Notes: a model not told the origin generated them from the sequence alone. A stretch of 64,000 bases of DNA from Nocardia anaemiae NBRC 100462 (GCF_001612725.1 NZ_BDAZ01000056.1:1-64000), one strand, 5' to 3'. Numbered from the stretch's first letter, positions 33,234 through 41,971 are shown. Made by a program: numbers and translations.

Positions 33234-33772
33234 CCGCATGGGTTTGCAGATACCAGCGGCGCTGGAGCCGGTGGCGGCGGTCGTCGTCTATCGCTGGCCG
33301 AAGGCGGATGAGACCAAGCTGTTCAGTTTGGGCAATAAGGCCGAAATGATGGCGAACACGCTGGAGAAGTACTCCGGCAAGATCGATACCAAATTCCGAG
33401 AGGCCCTTGGCTATATCGAGGGCGAGACCCACGATGCGATCGAGCGTTATCGGCAGCAGACGATGCACGCGATCGAGACGCTCACCGATCTGCTCCGCGA
33501 TATCGCCCTGGCGCTACGGATCTACGCATCGCTGATTCTGGCCATCAAGCTGTACATCATCTCGATGCTGATCTACACCGCCATCCAGCTGGCCGCGGCA
33601 GCCGCGGCGGCGGTGCCGACCCTCGGCGCGAGTACGGCCGAGGCGGCGGCGATGCAGGTCGCGATTCGCACCGCCATCACGCAGGCGCTGCAAGCTGATC
33701 CAGCAGATCCTCACCCAGACCGTCATCAAGGCCGCCACCGGCGCATCGACCAACGCCGCAATGGAATTATAG
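33226..33772 (+). pseudogene. Truncated, frameshifted N-terminal part of a WXG100-like/polymorphic-toxin-type protein
   Basis: The frame begins MGSRMGLQIPAALEPVAAVV and continues VYRWPKADETKLFSLG, GETHDAIERYRQQTMHAIET and a hydrophobic helix (ASLILAIKLYIISMLIYTAI). This matches the N-terminal region of large Nocardia proteins linked to type VII secretion and carrying C-terminal toxin or enzyme domains. After QVAIRTAITQAL the frame is lost near 33695. A one-base shift restores KLIQQILTQTVIKAATGAST, then NAAMEL and a stop at 33770-33772. No C-terminal effector domain follows, so the gene is both frameshifted and truncated. Confidence 0.65.
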
Positions 33773-33802
33773 CGTTGCCGCGCAGGCGAATCCGGCCCGC
33801 GC

Positions 33803-34354
33803 TCAGTCTTCGAGCGAGGTCGGGCGGTAGTAGCGGCCGCGGTAGTAGAGCAGTGGTGCGGCGCTGGGCTGTTCGTCGGTGTTGTCGTGAACCCGGGTGA
33901 CCAGACCGACGACGAGGGTGTGGTCACCGATGGGGATCAACTGTTGGATGGTGGCGCGGATCCAGATGGGCGTGCCGTGCAGCACAGGCTCGCCGGTGTC
34001 CAGGGTGGTCCACAGGGAGCGATCGCTGAAGCGTTGATCGGCGGTCCGCGCGAAGCGCTTGGCCAGATCGTGCTGATGTTCGCCGAGGAAATGCACCACC
34101 ACCGAGTCCGCCGCCTGCAATGCCGTCAGGCTCGACGAGGTGTGGGCGATATTGAAGGAGACCAGCGGAGGTTCCAGGGACAGCGATGCGAAGGAGGTCG
34201 CGGTAAAGCCGACCGGGCCTTTCGCGGAGCCCAGCGTGACAACGGTGACGCCCGCCGGATAGTGCCCCATGGAGGCCCGGTACAGCTCGGCGGTGATACC
34301 GCTCAGATCATCGGGAATCTGGAGGTCCGTGGCGGGGGGTTGCGCTTCGGTCAC
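33803..34354 (-). CDS. Flavin reductase-domain protein
   Basis: A 183-residue FMN-binding protein of the flavin reductase-like family. YRASMGHYPAGVTVVTLGSA, GFTATSFASLSLEPPLVSFN and the closing GRYYRP segment are the family's conserved blocks. It probably supplies reduced flavin to a monooxygenase or acts as an oxidoreductase itself. No monooxygenase lies next to it. The ATG at 34354 follows a stretch rich in short GC repeats. Confidence 0.85.
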   Translation of the reverse strand: MTEAQPPATDLQIPDDLSGITAELYRASMGHYPAGVTVVTLGSAKGPVGFTATSFASLSLEPPLVSFNIAHTSSSLTALQAADSVVVHFLGEHQHDLAKRFARTADQRFSDRSLWTTLDTGEPVLHGTPIWIRATIQQLIPIGDHTLVVGLVTRVHDNTDEQPSAAPLLYYRGRYYRPTSLED

Positions 34355-34455
34355 AGCTGCGCCTCGCTAGCGCTCAGCTTCGCTGCGACCGGTGGTGCTG
34401 TGTTGATGGTTCGCGAGCTCACATGACGAAACTACGCCGGGTATCCGAATCGGGT

Positions 34456-34929
34456 TCAATCCACATCGATCGGGAGCCCGGCGGTGATCCGCACGAGTTC
34501 GCGAAACGAGGTGCGGAACACGGTATTCGGATGTCCACCCGCGGCCCAGACCTCCCGGTGCGTGGACAGCGCGTTATCCACCCAGGTCGGCAGGTTGGTG
34601 GGATGGCCGACCGGTGCGATGCCGCCGATCGGCTGCCCTGTCACCTCCTGCACCATCTCTGCGGGTGCGCGGGTGAGCTTGCCTTCCAGCCGTTCGCTGG
34701 TGCGCCCGAGGTCGACCTGGTGTGCGCCGGAAACCAGCAGCAGCACCGGATCGTCGTCCAAGAGGAACACCAGTGATTTCGTGATGGCGCCCACATCGAC
34801 CCCGAGTGCCCGTGCGGCATCGGCGGCGGTGGGCGTGGGGGCGGGCTGAGTGACGATGACACCGTGGTGGCCGCGGGCGATCAGGGTATCTGCGACCCGA
34901 CATGCGACTGGTGGAAGCGACCTGCGCAT
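34456..34929 (-). CDS. YbaK/ProX-type aminoacyl-tRNA deacylase
   Basis: A 157-residue YbaK/EbsC domain. TAADAARALGVDVGAITKSL contains the conserved Lys used in this family, followed by VSGAHQVDLGRTSERL and GQPIGGIAPVGHPTNLP, with the conserved GG-P loop. These proteins hydrolyse mischarged tRNAs such as Cys-tRNA(Pro), protecting translation fidelity. The length is standard. It is divergent from the crotonase gene. Confidence 0.9.
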   Translation of the reverse strand: MRRSLPPVACRVADTLIARGHHGVIVTQPAPTPTAADAARALGVDVGAITKSLVFLLDDDPVLLLVSGAHQVDLGRTSERLEGKLTRAPAEMVQEVTGQPIGGIAPVGHPTNLPTWVDNALSTHREVWAAGGHPNTVFRTSFRELVRITAGLPIDVD

Positions 34930-35080
34930 GGAACCAGAGTAGAGCGATTGCGGGCCGTGTGCCGGTCGAGTTCTCAGTCAGTGGTCGGAGGGCTGGACGG
35001 GAGAACCGGTGCGGCGCACCGGCTTTGCACAGCATTTGCGCGCGGCACGGACTGGTCGGCTGGCTGGCGCACTTCTGCTT

Positions 35081-35093
35081 TACGCTATACGAA
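35081..35093 (+). promoter_or_regulatory. -10 box placing transcription start at the crotonase ATG
   Basis: TACGCT (35081-35086) is a good -10 box and lies 6 nt before the ATG at 35093, with no ribosome site between. This geometry indicates a leaderless mRNA, common in actinobacteria. Confidence 0.5.
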
Positions 35094-35914
35094 TGACTGA
35101 TTGGCAGGCTTTCACCGTTGAAACCAAGGATCACATTGCGCAGGTCACGCTGACCGGCCCCGGCAAGGGCAATGCCATGGGTCCGGACTTTTGGCGGGAG
35201 TTGCCGGAGATCTTCCGGGGATTGGACGCCGATCCCGAGGTTCGTGCGATTGTGATCACCGGTTCCGGGAAACATTTCTCCTACGGACTCGACCTGCCCG
35301 CGATGGCCGGGACCTTCGGTCCGCTGATGGCGGATAGGGCGCTGGCCGCGCCGCGCACCGACTTCCTCTACGAGGTGCGCCGGATGCAGGCCGCGGTGAC
35401 CGCGGTGGCCGACTGCCGCAAGCCGGTCATCGCCGCGGTCTCCGGCTGGTGCATCGGTGGCGGGCTGGATCTGATCGCCGCCGCCGATATCCGCTACGCG
35501 AGCGCGGACGCGAAGTTCAGTCTGCGCGAGGCGAAGGTCGCGATCGTCGCTGATATCGGTTCGCTGCACCGCCTGCCCGGCATTATCGGCGAGGGACATC
35601 TGCGCGAACTCGCCTACACCGGAAAGGACATCGACGCGGCGCGTGCCGAGAAGATCGGCCTGGTCAATGACGTATTCGCCGATCAGGACGCGGTATTGGA
35701 CGCGGCGCACGCCGTCGCGCGCGAGATCGCCGCGAATCCGCCGCTGGTGGTGCAGGGTGCGAAGGATGTGCTCGAGCAGCGCACCAAGGATCAGGTGGCC
35801 GCCGGACTGCGCTACGTCTCCGCGTGGAACTCCGCATTTCTGCCGTCCGAGGATCTGACCGAAGCCATCCAGTCGGTGTTCGAGAAGCGCGCCCCGGAGT
35901 TCAAGGGTCGGTAA
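35093..35914 (+). CDS. Enoyl-CoA hydratase/isomerase (crotonase) family, dienoyl-CoA isomerase-like
   Basis: A 273-residue crotonase. ITGSGKHFSYGLDLPAMAG forms the first oxyanion loop, and AAVSGWCIGGGLDLIAAADI the second with the CoA-binding GGG. VADIGSLHRLPGIIGEG places an Asp where delta3,5-delta2,4-dienoyl-CoA isomerases have their catalytic acid, so isomerase rather than hydratase activity is likely. It acts in beta-oxidation of unsaturated fatty acids in the cytoplasm. Translation appears leaderless. The MarR gene begins 90 bp downstream on the same strand. Confidence 0.88.
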   Translation: MTDWQAFTVETKDHIAQVTLTGPGKGNAMGPDFWRELPEIFRGLDADPEVRAIVITGSGKHFSYGLDLPAMAGTFGPLMADRALAAPRTDFLYEVRRMQAAVTAVADCRKPVIAAVSGWCIGGGLDLIAAADIRYASADAKFSLREAKVAIVADIGSLHRLPGIIGEGHLRELAYTGKDIDAARAEKIGLVNDVFADQDAVLDAAHAVAREIAANPPLVVQGAKDVLEQRTKDQVAAGLRYVSAWNSAFLPSEDLTEAIQSVFEKRAPEFKGR

Positions 35915-35968
35915 AGGCCGCATATTCACTTGCCCTATCCGTTGGCTCGCGCACATACTTGTATCACG

Positions 35969-35982
35969 CAACTAATTGATTG
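35969..35982. promoter_or_regulatory. AT-rich imperfect palindrome before marR/MFS
   Basis: CAACTAATTGATTG is a 14-bp imperfect palindrome (CAA ... TTG) just upstream of the MarR coding region, within an AT-rich patch. It is a candidate autoregulatory MarR operator. Confidence 0.45.
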
Positions 35983-36003
35983 GCGCAAGTAAAGGTGGGG
36001 CGA

Positions 36004-36510
36004 GTGGATGAGGATGGGCTCTCGGTCGAGGCGATAGCGATTCAGCTCACCCGGCTGCAACGAATCCGGGAGCGGACCGCGGCGCAAATGCGGAGCAAGG
36101 ACGGCGTGGATCCCGCCGCGTTCGCGATTCTGTTCCGGCTGCTCTGTGACGGGCCGATGCGCTCCGGCGCACTCGCCGAGGCGGTGCATTCGGATGCCTC
36201 GACGGTCAGTCGGCATATCGCCCATCTCGTCGACCGGCGTTTGGTGGAACGGCAGGCCGATCGCAGCGACGGTCGGGCCACCGTGCTCGTCGTCACCGAG
36301 CGGGGTCGTGAGGTGGCCGAGCGGATCCGCAGGCGCAGGCACGAGAACCTGACTCGGGTCATGGCGGCCTGGACGTCGCAGGACCGGGCCGCATTCGCCG
36401 AACTGCTGCGGCAATTCGTCGACGACTACGAGCGGGCCAAGCCCGCCATGATCGCCGCCATCCGCAAGGACCAACACCTATTCGACCTCGAGACGGAGAA
36501 CGAGTCGTGA
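36004..36510 (+). CDS. MarR-family regulator
   Basis: A 168-residue winged-helix protein. RSGALAEAVHSDASTVSRHI is the recognition helix-turn-helix, and ERQADRSDGRATVLVVTERG the wing. The GTG at 36004 is used because AAAGGTGGGG precedes it; GTG or TTG codons further upstream (35980, 35995) are alternatives. The stop overlaps the start of the MFS gene by 4 nt (GTGA), so the pair is translationally coupled. It very likely represses the efflux pump it is coupled to. Confidence 0.9.
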   Translation: MDEDGLSVEAIAIQLTRLQRIRERTAAQMRSKDGVDPAAFAILFRLLCDGPMRSGALAEAVHSDASTVSRHIAHLVDRRLVERQADRSDGRATVLVVTERGREVAERIRRRRHENLTRVMAAWTSQDRAAFAELLRQFVDDYERAKPAMIAAIRKDQHLFDLETENES

Positions 36511-38288
36511 CCGCACCGGCCACCGTGGCGGAGCCCACGGGTTTCACCCACAGACAGATCCTGACCATCATGAGTGGTCTGCTGCTCGGCATGCTGCTCG
36601 CGGCGCTGGACCAGACGATCGTCTCGACCGCGATCCGCACCATCGCCGATGATCTCGACGGCTATTCGATGCAGGCCTGGGCGACCACCGCCTACCTGAT
36701 CACCGCGACACTCGCGACGCCGCTGTACGGCAAGTTGTCCGATATGTTCGGCCGCAAGCCGTTTTTCATGGCGGCGATCTCGATCTTCGTGGTCGGTTCG
36801 CTGCTGTGCACGATGGCGCAGTCGATGTACGAGCTCGCGGCGTTTCGCGCCTTCCAGGGACTCGGCGCGGGTGGGCTGATGTCGCTGGCGCTGACCATCC
36901 TCGGCGATATCGTCAGCCCGCGCGAACGCGCCAAGTACCAGGGCTACTTCCTCGCGGTATTCGGCACCTCCAGTGTGATCGGCCCGGTGCTCGGCGGTGT
37001 ATTCGCCGGTCAGGACACCATCCTCGGGGTCAGCGGCTGGCGCTGGGTCTTCCTGGTGAATGTGCCGATCGGGCTGATCGCGCTCGGCGTCGTCTCGAAG
37101 GTGCTCAAGCTGCCGAAGCGGCCGCACTCCACCGATCGGGTCGACTGGTGGGGCGTCCTAGTGCTCGCGATCGGGCTGGTGCCGCTACTCATTGTCGCCG
37201 AGCAGGGGCGCGAATGGGGTTGGGGCAGTGGGCGTTCCATTCTCTGCTATGTGATCGGCGTGCTCGGTGTCATCGGGTTCGTGCTGGTCGAGAAGGCGAT
37301 GCGGGATAAGGCGCTGATTCCGCTGCGGATGTTCGCCAATAAGACCTTCGCGCTCGGCGTGGTGATCTCGGTCGTGGTCGGCTCGGCGATGTTCGGCGGT
37401 ATTTCGCTGCTGCCGCAGTATCTGCAGGTGGTGCGCGGATCCAGTCCGACACTCGCGGGTCTGCAGATGCTGCCGATGGTGCTCGGGATGATGACCGGCT
37501 CGGTCGTATCCGGCCAGCTGATCTCACGCACCGGTCGCTACCGGATCTTCCCGCTCATCGGCGCGACCATGTTGACGCTCGGCCTGTTCCTGCTGCACTT
37601 CGTGAATGCCGACAGCCCGCTGTGGCTCGCGATGATCTTCATGGCAGCCACCGGATTCGGACTCGGCAATCTCATGCAGCCGCTCACCATCGCGGTACAG
37701 AATGCGTTGCCGCCCAAGGACATGGGCGTCTCCACCGCCGCGGCCACCTTCTTCCGGCAGATCGGCGGCACGATGGGTGTCGCGGTATTCCTCTCGATCC
37801 TCTTCGCGCAGTTGACGCCGAATATCTCCACCGAGATGAAGTCCGCGGCCACCGACCCGGCATTCCAGCACGCCGTAGTCGAGGCCGCGCACAGCAGCAA
37901 TCCCGCCGATGCCGCGCTAGCGAAAGGCCTTCTCGCGCAGGACACTTCAGCGGCCGGTGGGGTGCTGAAGGACAGTTCGATCGTGCAACAGCTCAGTCCG
38001 GAACTGGCCCGACCGTTCAAGGTCGGTTTCGCGGAATCCATGTCGACGGTATTCCTGTCGGTGACCGGCATCGCCCTGCTGGCACTGATTCTGGTGCTGT
38101 TCTGGAAGGAAGTGCCGCTGCGGACGGTCGGCGGCATCGAGGCGGCCAAGGGCGATGCGGCAGCCAATGGATCCGATGTTCTCGAGCGCACCGGGTTGTT
38201 GACCGCAGGTGGCGAGGCACTGGGTCCGCCCGAGGATGCGGTGAGTTCGACCAACGGTGCCGGATCGAGAACCAGCGGTTCTGCCTGA
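36507..38288 (+). CDS. MFS transporter, DHA2 family (14 helices)
   Basis: A 593-residue antiporter. GMLLAALDQTIVSTAIRTIA carries the DHA2 motif D1 with the conserved Asp. KLSDMFGRKPFFMAA is motif A, FRAFQGLGAGGLMSLALTIL motif B and VFGTSSVIGPVLGGVF motif C. A loop of about 70 residues near 455-525 lies before the last helix, and the final 60 residues are a hydrophilic tail. Its GTG start overlaps the MarR gene. Multidrug or toxicant efflux is expected. About 315 bp after its stop is the first 64-bp palindrome. Confidence 0.9.
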   Translation: MTAPATVAEPTGFTHRQILTIMSGLLLGMLLAALDQTIVSTAIRTIADDLDGYSMQAWATTAYLITATLATPLYGKLSDMFGRKPFFMAAISIFVVGSLLCTMAQSMYELAAFRAFQGLGAGGLMSLALTILGDIVSPRERAKYQGYFLAVFGTSSVIGPVLGGVFAGQDTILGVSGWRWVFLVNVPIGLIALGVVSKVLKLPKRPHSTDRVDWWGVLVLAIGLVPLLIVAEQGREWGWGSGRSILCYVIGVLGVIGFVLVEKAMRDKALIPLRMFANKTFALGVVISVVVGSAMFGGISLLPQYLQVVRGSSPTLAGLQMLPMVLGMMTGSVVSGQLISRTGRYRIFPLIGATMLTLGLFLLHFVNADSPLWLAMIFMAATGFGLGNLMQPLTIAVQNALPPKDMGVSTAAATFFRQIGGTMGVAVFLSILFAQLTPNISTEMKSAATDPAFQHAVVEAAHSSNPADAALAKGLLAQDTSAAGGVLKDSSIVQQLSPELARPFKVGFAESMSTVFLSVTGIALLALILVLFWKEVPLRTVGGIEAAKGDAAANGSDVLERTGLLTAGGEALGPPEDAVSSTNGAGSRTSGSA

Positions 38289-38392
38289 ATCTGGCCGCGC
38301 GCCCGTTCCCCGCAGTCGTCGGGGCCGGGCGCAACTCGTTTCACGGTTCTGAGTGGCGGTATTCGCCGGGGACGTTGTGGATGGTGCGTGAC

Positions 38393-38545
38393 CTCGACGG
38401 GCGCATGACGCTCAGGCTCAGGGACACGATCACTTGCAGTGACACCCAGGCAGCGGCACCGTTGACGGTCAGGGCACTGCGTTGCTCCGCTGCTGACAAC
38501 TCATGCCTGCAGATCTCTGGAGACCTGCCCGTGCTCGCGACCTGA
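38393..38545 (+). pseudogene. Remnant of a maleylpyruvate isomerase-family gene
   Basis: The frame reads MTLRLRDTITCSDTQAAAPL, TVRALRCSAADN and SCLQISGDLPVLAT before a stop. It aligns with the C-terminus of the intact gene at 44817-45572 (SLRLRT...SGDTITWSDSQAPASLTVQG ... IPADNPRVQTSGDLSILTTW). Internal segments are missing and no start or N-terminal DinB-like domain is present. It is a decayed paralogue in the gap between convergent genes. Confidence 0.7.
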
Positions 38546-38602
38546 CTTGCAGCACATCGACTTCCGAGCTCCAGGTGCCGTCGGCGACTCCATTGGCGTT
38601 GT

Positions 38603-38666
38603 CGCATATCCCGTGAGCGCCTCGCAGAAGCTATAGCTTCTGCGAGGCGCTCACGGGATATGCGAT
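38603..38666. repeat. Perfect 64-bp palindrome (copy A)
   Basis: From TCGCATATCCCGTGAG to the complementary CTCACGGGATATGCGA, all 32 positions pair around the centre AGCTATAGCT. It lies between the end of the MFS gene and the end of the convergent EspG gene. A homologous palindrome at 50165-50230 differs at paired positions only, apart from one near the loop. It could act as a bidirectional terminator, an RNA hairpin or a mobile palindromic element. Confidence 0.9.
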
Positions 38667-38692
38667 AGCTGTTGTGCGGCGTGGGGATCGGG

Positions 38693-39526
38693 CTAGCTTC
38701 GATGCGGGTGGCGGGTGCGGAGGTATTCGTCGTGTTCGCGGTCTTCGCGGTGGTAGCGCTGGGTGAGGGTGGTCAGGCGGTGGATTTCGGCGGCCATGGA
38801 ATGGGGTTCGATGGGTTTGGCGATGATGGGGTCGCCGGTTTTCACGTAGTAGCGGCCGTCGGGGTAGTCCATCCACCAGAAACCGCGGGCGGGGGTCGGG
38901 CGGGCGTCGAGAGCCGGGCCCGGGCAGATGGTTATCTCGCCGAAGGCGGAGCGGGGGCGCTGGAAGATGCGGTCCAGTTGGTCGATGGGGCCGAGGTCGT
39001 GGGCACGCCGGATGTGGCGGTCACGTTCGGCGGCGATTTCCGCGCGGCGGATCTCCAGCGGTGGGTGGGTGCCGGGTCCGCACGCGGGTAGGGCGGTTAC
39101 CGCGTACCGGGCGACTTGTTCTGCGGTGCAATAGGTCAGGAGAACATCGCCGCCGGTGTCGGGATGCGGGCCGGGGAACTGGTGCAGGACGGCCCCGGCC
39201 TGAGCGCGGACCGCACCATGGAACCGATATATGTGCGATAGATCGGCACCGCCGAAACCCTTGGACTCCACCCGGACATCCGGCTCGAGCAGCACCTCGA
39301 TGGCATGTTCGAGCTCGGGCGAATACTTGGCGAGCAAGGAACTGACAGCAGCCTCCCGATGACGCTTCAGCTCATCGAAGTCAGCGATGTCGGTGCGATA
39401 GTGCAGCGGATAGGGAAGGCGGTCGCGACCGTATGCGGCCCAAAGCATTTCGAACTCGAGCCCGCTGAGCCTGTTCCTACCCGCCCCGTACCCACTGCTG
39501 CCCGCTATCCCGCTGTCATTAGTCAC
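38693..39526 (-). CDS. EspG-family type VII secretion chaperone
   Basis: A 277-residue ESX secretion-associated protein. LSGLEFEMLWAAYGRDRLPY and PLHYRTDIADFDEL are the N-terminal EspG blocks. PRSAFGEITICPGPALDARP and GFWWMDYPDGRYYVKTGDP match the later beta-sheet region. EspG binds PE/PPE-type substrates in the cytoplasm before ESX export. The GTG at 39526 has GAAGGTGGCGGA upstream. It is the last gene of a four-gene minus-strand cassette. Confidence 0.85.
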   Translation of the reverse strand: MTNDSGIAGSSGYGAGRNRLSGLEFEMLWAAYGRDRLPYPLHYRTDIADFDELKRHREAAVSSLLAKYSPELEHAIEVLLEPDVRVESKGFGGADLSHIYRFHGAVRAQAGAVLHQFPGPHPDTGGDVLLTYCTAEQVARYAVTALPACGPGTHPPLEIRRAEIAAERDRHIRRAHDLGPIDQLDRIFQRPRSAFGEITICPGPALDARPTPARGFWWMDYPDGRYYVKTGDPIIAKPIEPHSMAAEIHRLTTLTQRYHREDREHDEYLRTRHPHRS

Positions 39527-39600
39527 TCCGCCACCTTCAACCGATTGCCATTCCGTGCGCTTACCCACTCCGCCGTTTCCACCGCCCGGCCTCGCTCGGG

Positions 39601-40872
39601 TTAGTAGCGGGATTCACTGTCGTGGTCTGCGCCGATTACCGGGGGGACGGTTTTGGGTCGGGAGTTCAGGCCGGTGAGTTCTTCGCCGTGTTCGGCGGTG
39701 ATGAGGTAGTCGGGGACGGCCTTTTTGCGGTCGTCGTCGTTGGACTTGTTCTGGCCTGGGGCGCCCATGCCCGACATGCCGGAGCGGCCTGATGTTGCGG
39801 TGCTCTGGCGGGTTGTGGCGGCGGCTGTGGTCGTTGCCGTTGCTGGTGTGCCGGAGACGGTGCGGCCGGGGCTGCCCTGGGTGGTTCCGGGGGCGCCAGT
39901 GCTGGTTGGGCGGCCGGTGGTTCCGATGCCGGGGGTGTTGAGGGTCGGGGTGGACGTGCTCGTGGTTGCGGTGGTGGGGGAAGTGGGTTGTGTTGTCGCG
40001 GTTGCGCTTTGGGGGTTGGTGCTGGCGGCGGTGGTGGCATCCGGTGTTGTCGACGACGGGTTTGTGGATTGCTCGGTGCCCGTCGGCTGGCCCGAATCCT
40101 GGCCCTGGTTGCCCGAACCGTCCGAGCCGCTGCCATCGGAACCCGAGGAACCGCCATCGGAACCCGAAGGTCCGTGTGTACCACCGGAATCCCCGCCTGG
40201 TGAGACCGGGCCGGGACCGTCGGCGATCGTCGGCGCGGTGGGCATGTAGGGGACGCCGACATCGGTCTGTCCCGCGACTTGGCCGTAGACCGTGCGCAGG
40301 ATTCTGCGCCCCTCTTGCTCGGCCTCGGTGCTGGTGTATTCGTCGGTCTTCATGACGCCGTCTTTGGGCAGCGTCTTTCCGGCGATATCCGGGCGCTCGG
40401 TCAGGCCGGGCATCAATGCCTGGGTCTGCTCCAGGCCGGTCTTCATTTCCGCGAGCTTGAGACTGGTCAGGGTGGCTGCTTGCGCCAGCGGAACGGACTT
40501 GTCGTAGTAGTTGTGCACTGCGGTGGTGGCTGCCTGCGCCGCAGCACCGGTCCATCCGGTGTGGCCGTTCTGGCCGGTGATGGTGCGATCGAATTCGCGC
40601 TTGAAGACCTCGAAAGTGCCGGTCAGCTCGGCACCGATATTCGCCCACATGGTGACCGCGTCATCGACGAGTTTCGGCTTCATCGCCGAGACAGCGGTCT
40701 GCATTTGCTCGAGAGTGAGGTGGTCGTAGCTGTCCGGAGTCGTGATGTGCGGCGGTTGCGTCTCGCCATCGAAACCGTTGTAGCCCGACTCGGTCTTGTA
40801 GATCCAGTCGCGGTCCCGGTTCCACTGTTCCTGTGCCTCGATCACCCGGCGTTGGTAGTCCTCGTACGTCAT
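39601..40872 (-). CDS. EspB/PPE-like secreted protein with long low-complexity linker
   Basis: A 423-residue protein. Residues about 1-190 form a helical WXG100/PPE-like domain (MTYEDYQRRVIEAQEQWNRD, HTGWTGAAAQAATTAVHNYY). About 205-385 is Gly/Ser/Thr/Pro-rich low complexity. The end is VPDYLITAEHGEELTGLNSR, resembling C-terminal segments of actinobacterial ESX substrates. It lacks a signal peptide, consistent with type VII export. Its ATG overlaps the upstream gene stop (ATGA). Confidence 0.75.
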   Translation of the reverse strand: MTYEDYQRRVIEAQEQWNRDRDWIYKTESGYNGFDGETQPPHITTPDSYDHLTLEQMQTAVSAMKPKLVDDAVTMWANIGAELTGTFEVFKREFDRTITGQNGHTGWTGAAAQAATTAVHNYYDKSVPLAQAATLTSLKLAEMKTGLEQTQALMPGLTERPDIAGKTLPKDGVMKTDEYTSTEAEQEGRRILRTVYGQVAGQTDVGVPYMPTAPTIADGPGPVSPGGDSGGTHGPSGSDGGSSGSDGSGSDGSGNQGQDSGQPTGTEQSTNPSSTTPDATTAASTNPQSATATTQPTSPTTATTSTSTPTLNTPGIGTTGRPTSTGAPGTTQGSPGRTVSGTPATATTTAAATTRQSTATSGRSGMSGMGAPGQNKSNDDDRKKAVPDYLITAEHGEELTGLNSRPKTVPPVIGADHDSESRY

Positions 40873-41246
40873 TCCGGAGTCACCTGCTCGAACTGGGAGG
40901 CACGGTCTTGGTCTAGGGCGATGAAGTTCGCGATCGCTTGTGCCACAACCTGTTTCACGGTGTTGACGGAATCGATGTGTTGCTTGATCACGACATCCAG
41001 TGAGCGGTCGTTTCCCGAGGCGGTCTCGGAGAACTTCTTTTCGAGGATTTTGCCGGAGTTGAATGTGCCGAAACCTGTTATGTTGCCGACGCTGCCGATC
41101 TTGTCGAGCACTGTGTTGAGCCTGTCGATTTGGTCGTCGCAGACCTTGTCCAAGCCCTTTCCAACCTCGGGGTCTAGCGACAGCTCACCGGCGTTTGCCT
41201 TGTCGAGCAGTCGTTTCCATTCACTCGGATCAACACCGTTGATCAT
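40869..41246 (-). CDS. Small ESX-associated helical protein
   Basis: A 125-residue helical protein: MINGVDPSEWKRLLDKANAG, DKVCDDQIDRLNTVLDKI, NITGFGTFNSGKILEKKF. The GFGTFNSG turn between helices is seen in small actinobacterial proteins encoded beside EspB/PPE-like genes. It is a probable partner or co-substrate of the downstream EspB-like protein. GGAGGGGG precedes the ATG at 41246; the frame is open further upstream but that part overlaps the lipoprotein gene. Confidence 0.7.
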   Translation of the reverse strand: MINGVDPSEWKRLLDKANAGELSLDPEVGKGLDKVCDDQIDRLNTVLDKIGSVGNITGFGTFNSGKILEKKFSETASGNDRSLDVVIKQHIDSVNTVKQVVAQAIANFIALDQDRASQFEQVTPE

Positions 41247-41256
41247 TCCCCCTCCA

Positions 41257-41850
41257 TCAGTGTTCAGGCAGGTACTGGGCCAAGGCTTCAGTGAGGCGAC
41301 GCACCTCGGCACACGGTTCACCAGCTTGGGGACCGCTAGTCCCGTATCGGTTCATTACCTTGAATTCGACCATTCCATGCGGCACCTCAACTCCGAGCCA
41401 GCAGGTCAGCTCATACGTGGCGCCAGGCGGGCGGAACTGGAGTGCCCTGTGGGAAGCGACAGTCGTCCAGAGATAGTCCACATAGTCGGATCTCTGGCTG
41501 GTCTCCTCCAGCGTGTGTTCCGACGACAAGATTCCGAAGTTGTACGTTTTCGGCGCCGATAGCCAACCGCAAACCTTCCAGCCTGTCGGATCGACTCCGG
41601 CGACGGTGGTGTCCTTGCTGGCGGTGTTCAGCCCGAGTGCAGATATCGCGGAGTCGGGAATGTCGCAGGGATTCCAGATCGCTGCTTCGGGATCTTTCGA
41701 GGTAGTGGCTGCTGCCGTAGTACTTGCCGATGCTTTCGTACTGCTAGGCGTCGGCGTGCCATCCACTGAGTCGTTGTTGCATCCGGCAAGCGCTAGCACC
41801 GCGCCAAGGATCAGGGCCGCAGCGCGCGGCATCTTCGCTGTACCGACCAT
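41257..41850 (-). CDS. DUF3558 lipoprotein
   Basis: A 197-residue lipoprotein. Signal peptide with lipobox LALAGC (Cys at about residue 24), a Ser/Thr-rich linker, then the DUF3558 domain: WNPCDIPDSAISALGLN, GWKVCGWLSAP, and AGEPCAEVRRLTEALAQYLP. Conserved Cys pairs suggest disulfides outside the membrane. DUF3558 proteins often sit with ESX-type genes in Nocardia-like genomes. The ATG at 41850 follows AAGGGG. The next gene starts 10 nt downstream, so it heads the cassette. Confidence 0.85.
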   Translation of the reverse strand: MVGTAKMPRAAALILGAVLALAGCNNDSVDGTPTPSSTKASASTTAAATTSKDPEAAIWNPCDIPDSAISALGLNTASKDTTVAGVDPTGWKVCGWLSAPKTYNFGILSSEHTLEETSQRSDYVDYLWTTVASHRALQFRPPGATYELTCWLGVEVPHGMVEFKVMNRYGTSGPQAGEPCAEVRRLTEALAQYLPEH

Positions 41851-41971
41851 CCGCGAACCCCTTCGCTGCCACCCGTACCGAGGGGTCATACGCATCCCCC
41901 GCTGCTCCGCAACCCTACCGTCTGGAGCTGGCGACCGGCAACGACACCAGACAATGGTCAGACGCCGAAAG

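Noticed and set aside
38603..38666. Insertion-sequence inverted repeats or attachment site
   Set aside because: The arms are directly joined with no element between them and no transposase nearby; a palindromic unit is the better description.
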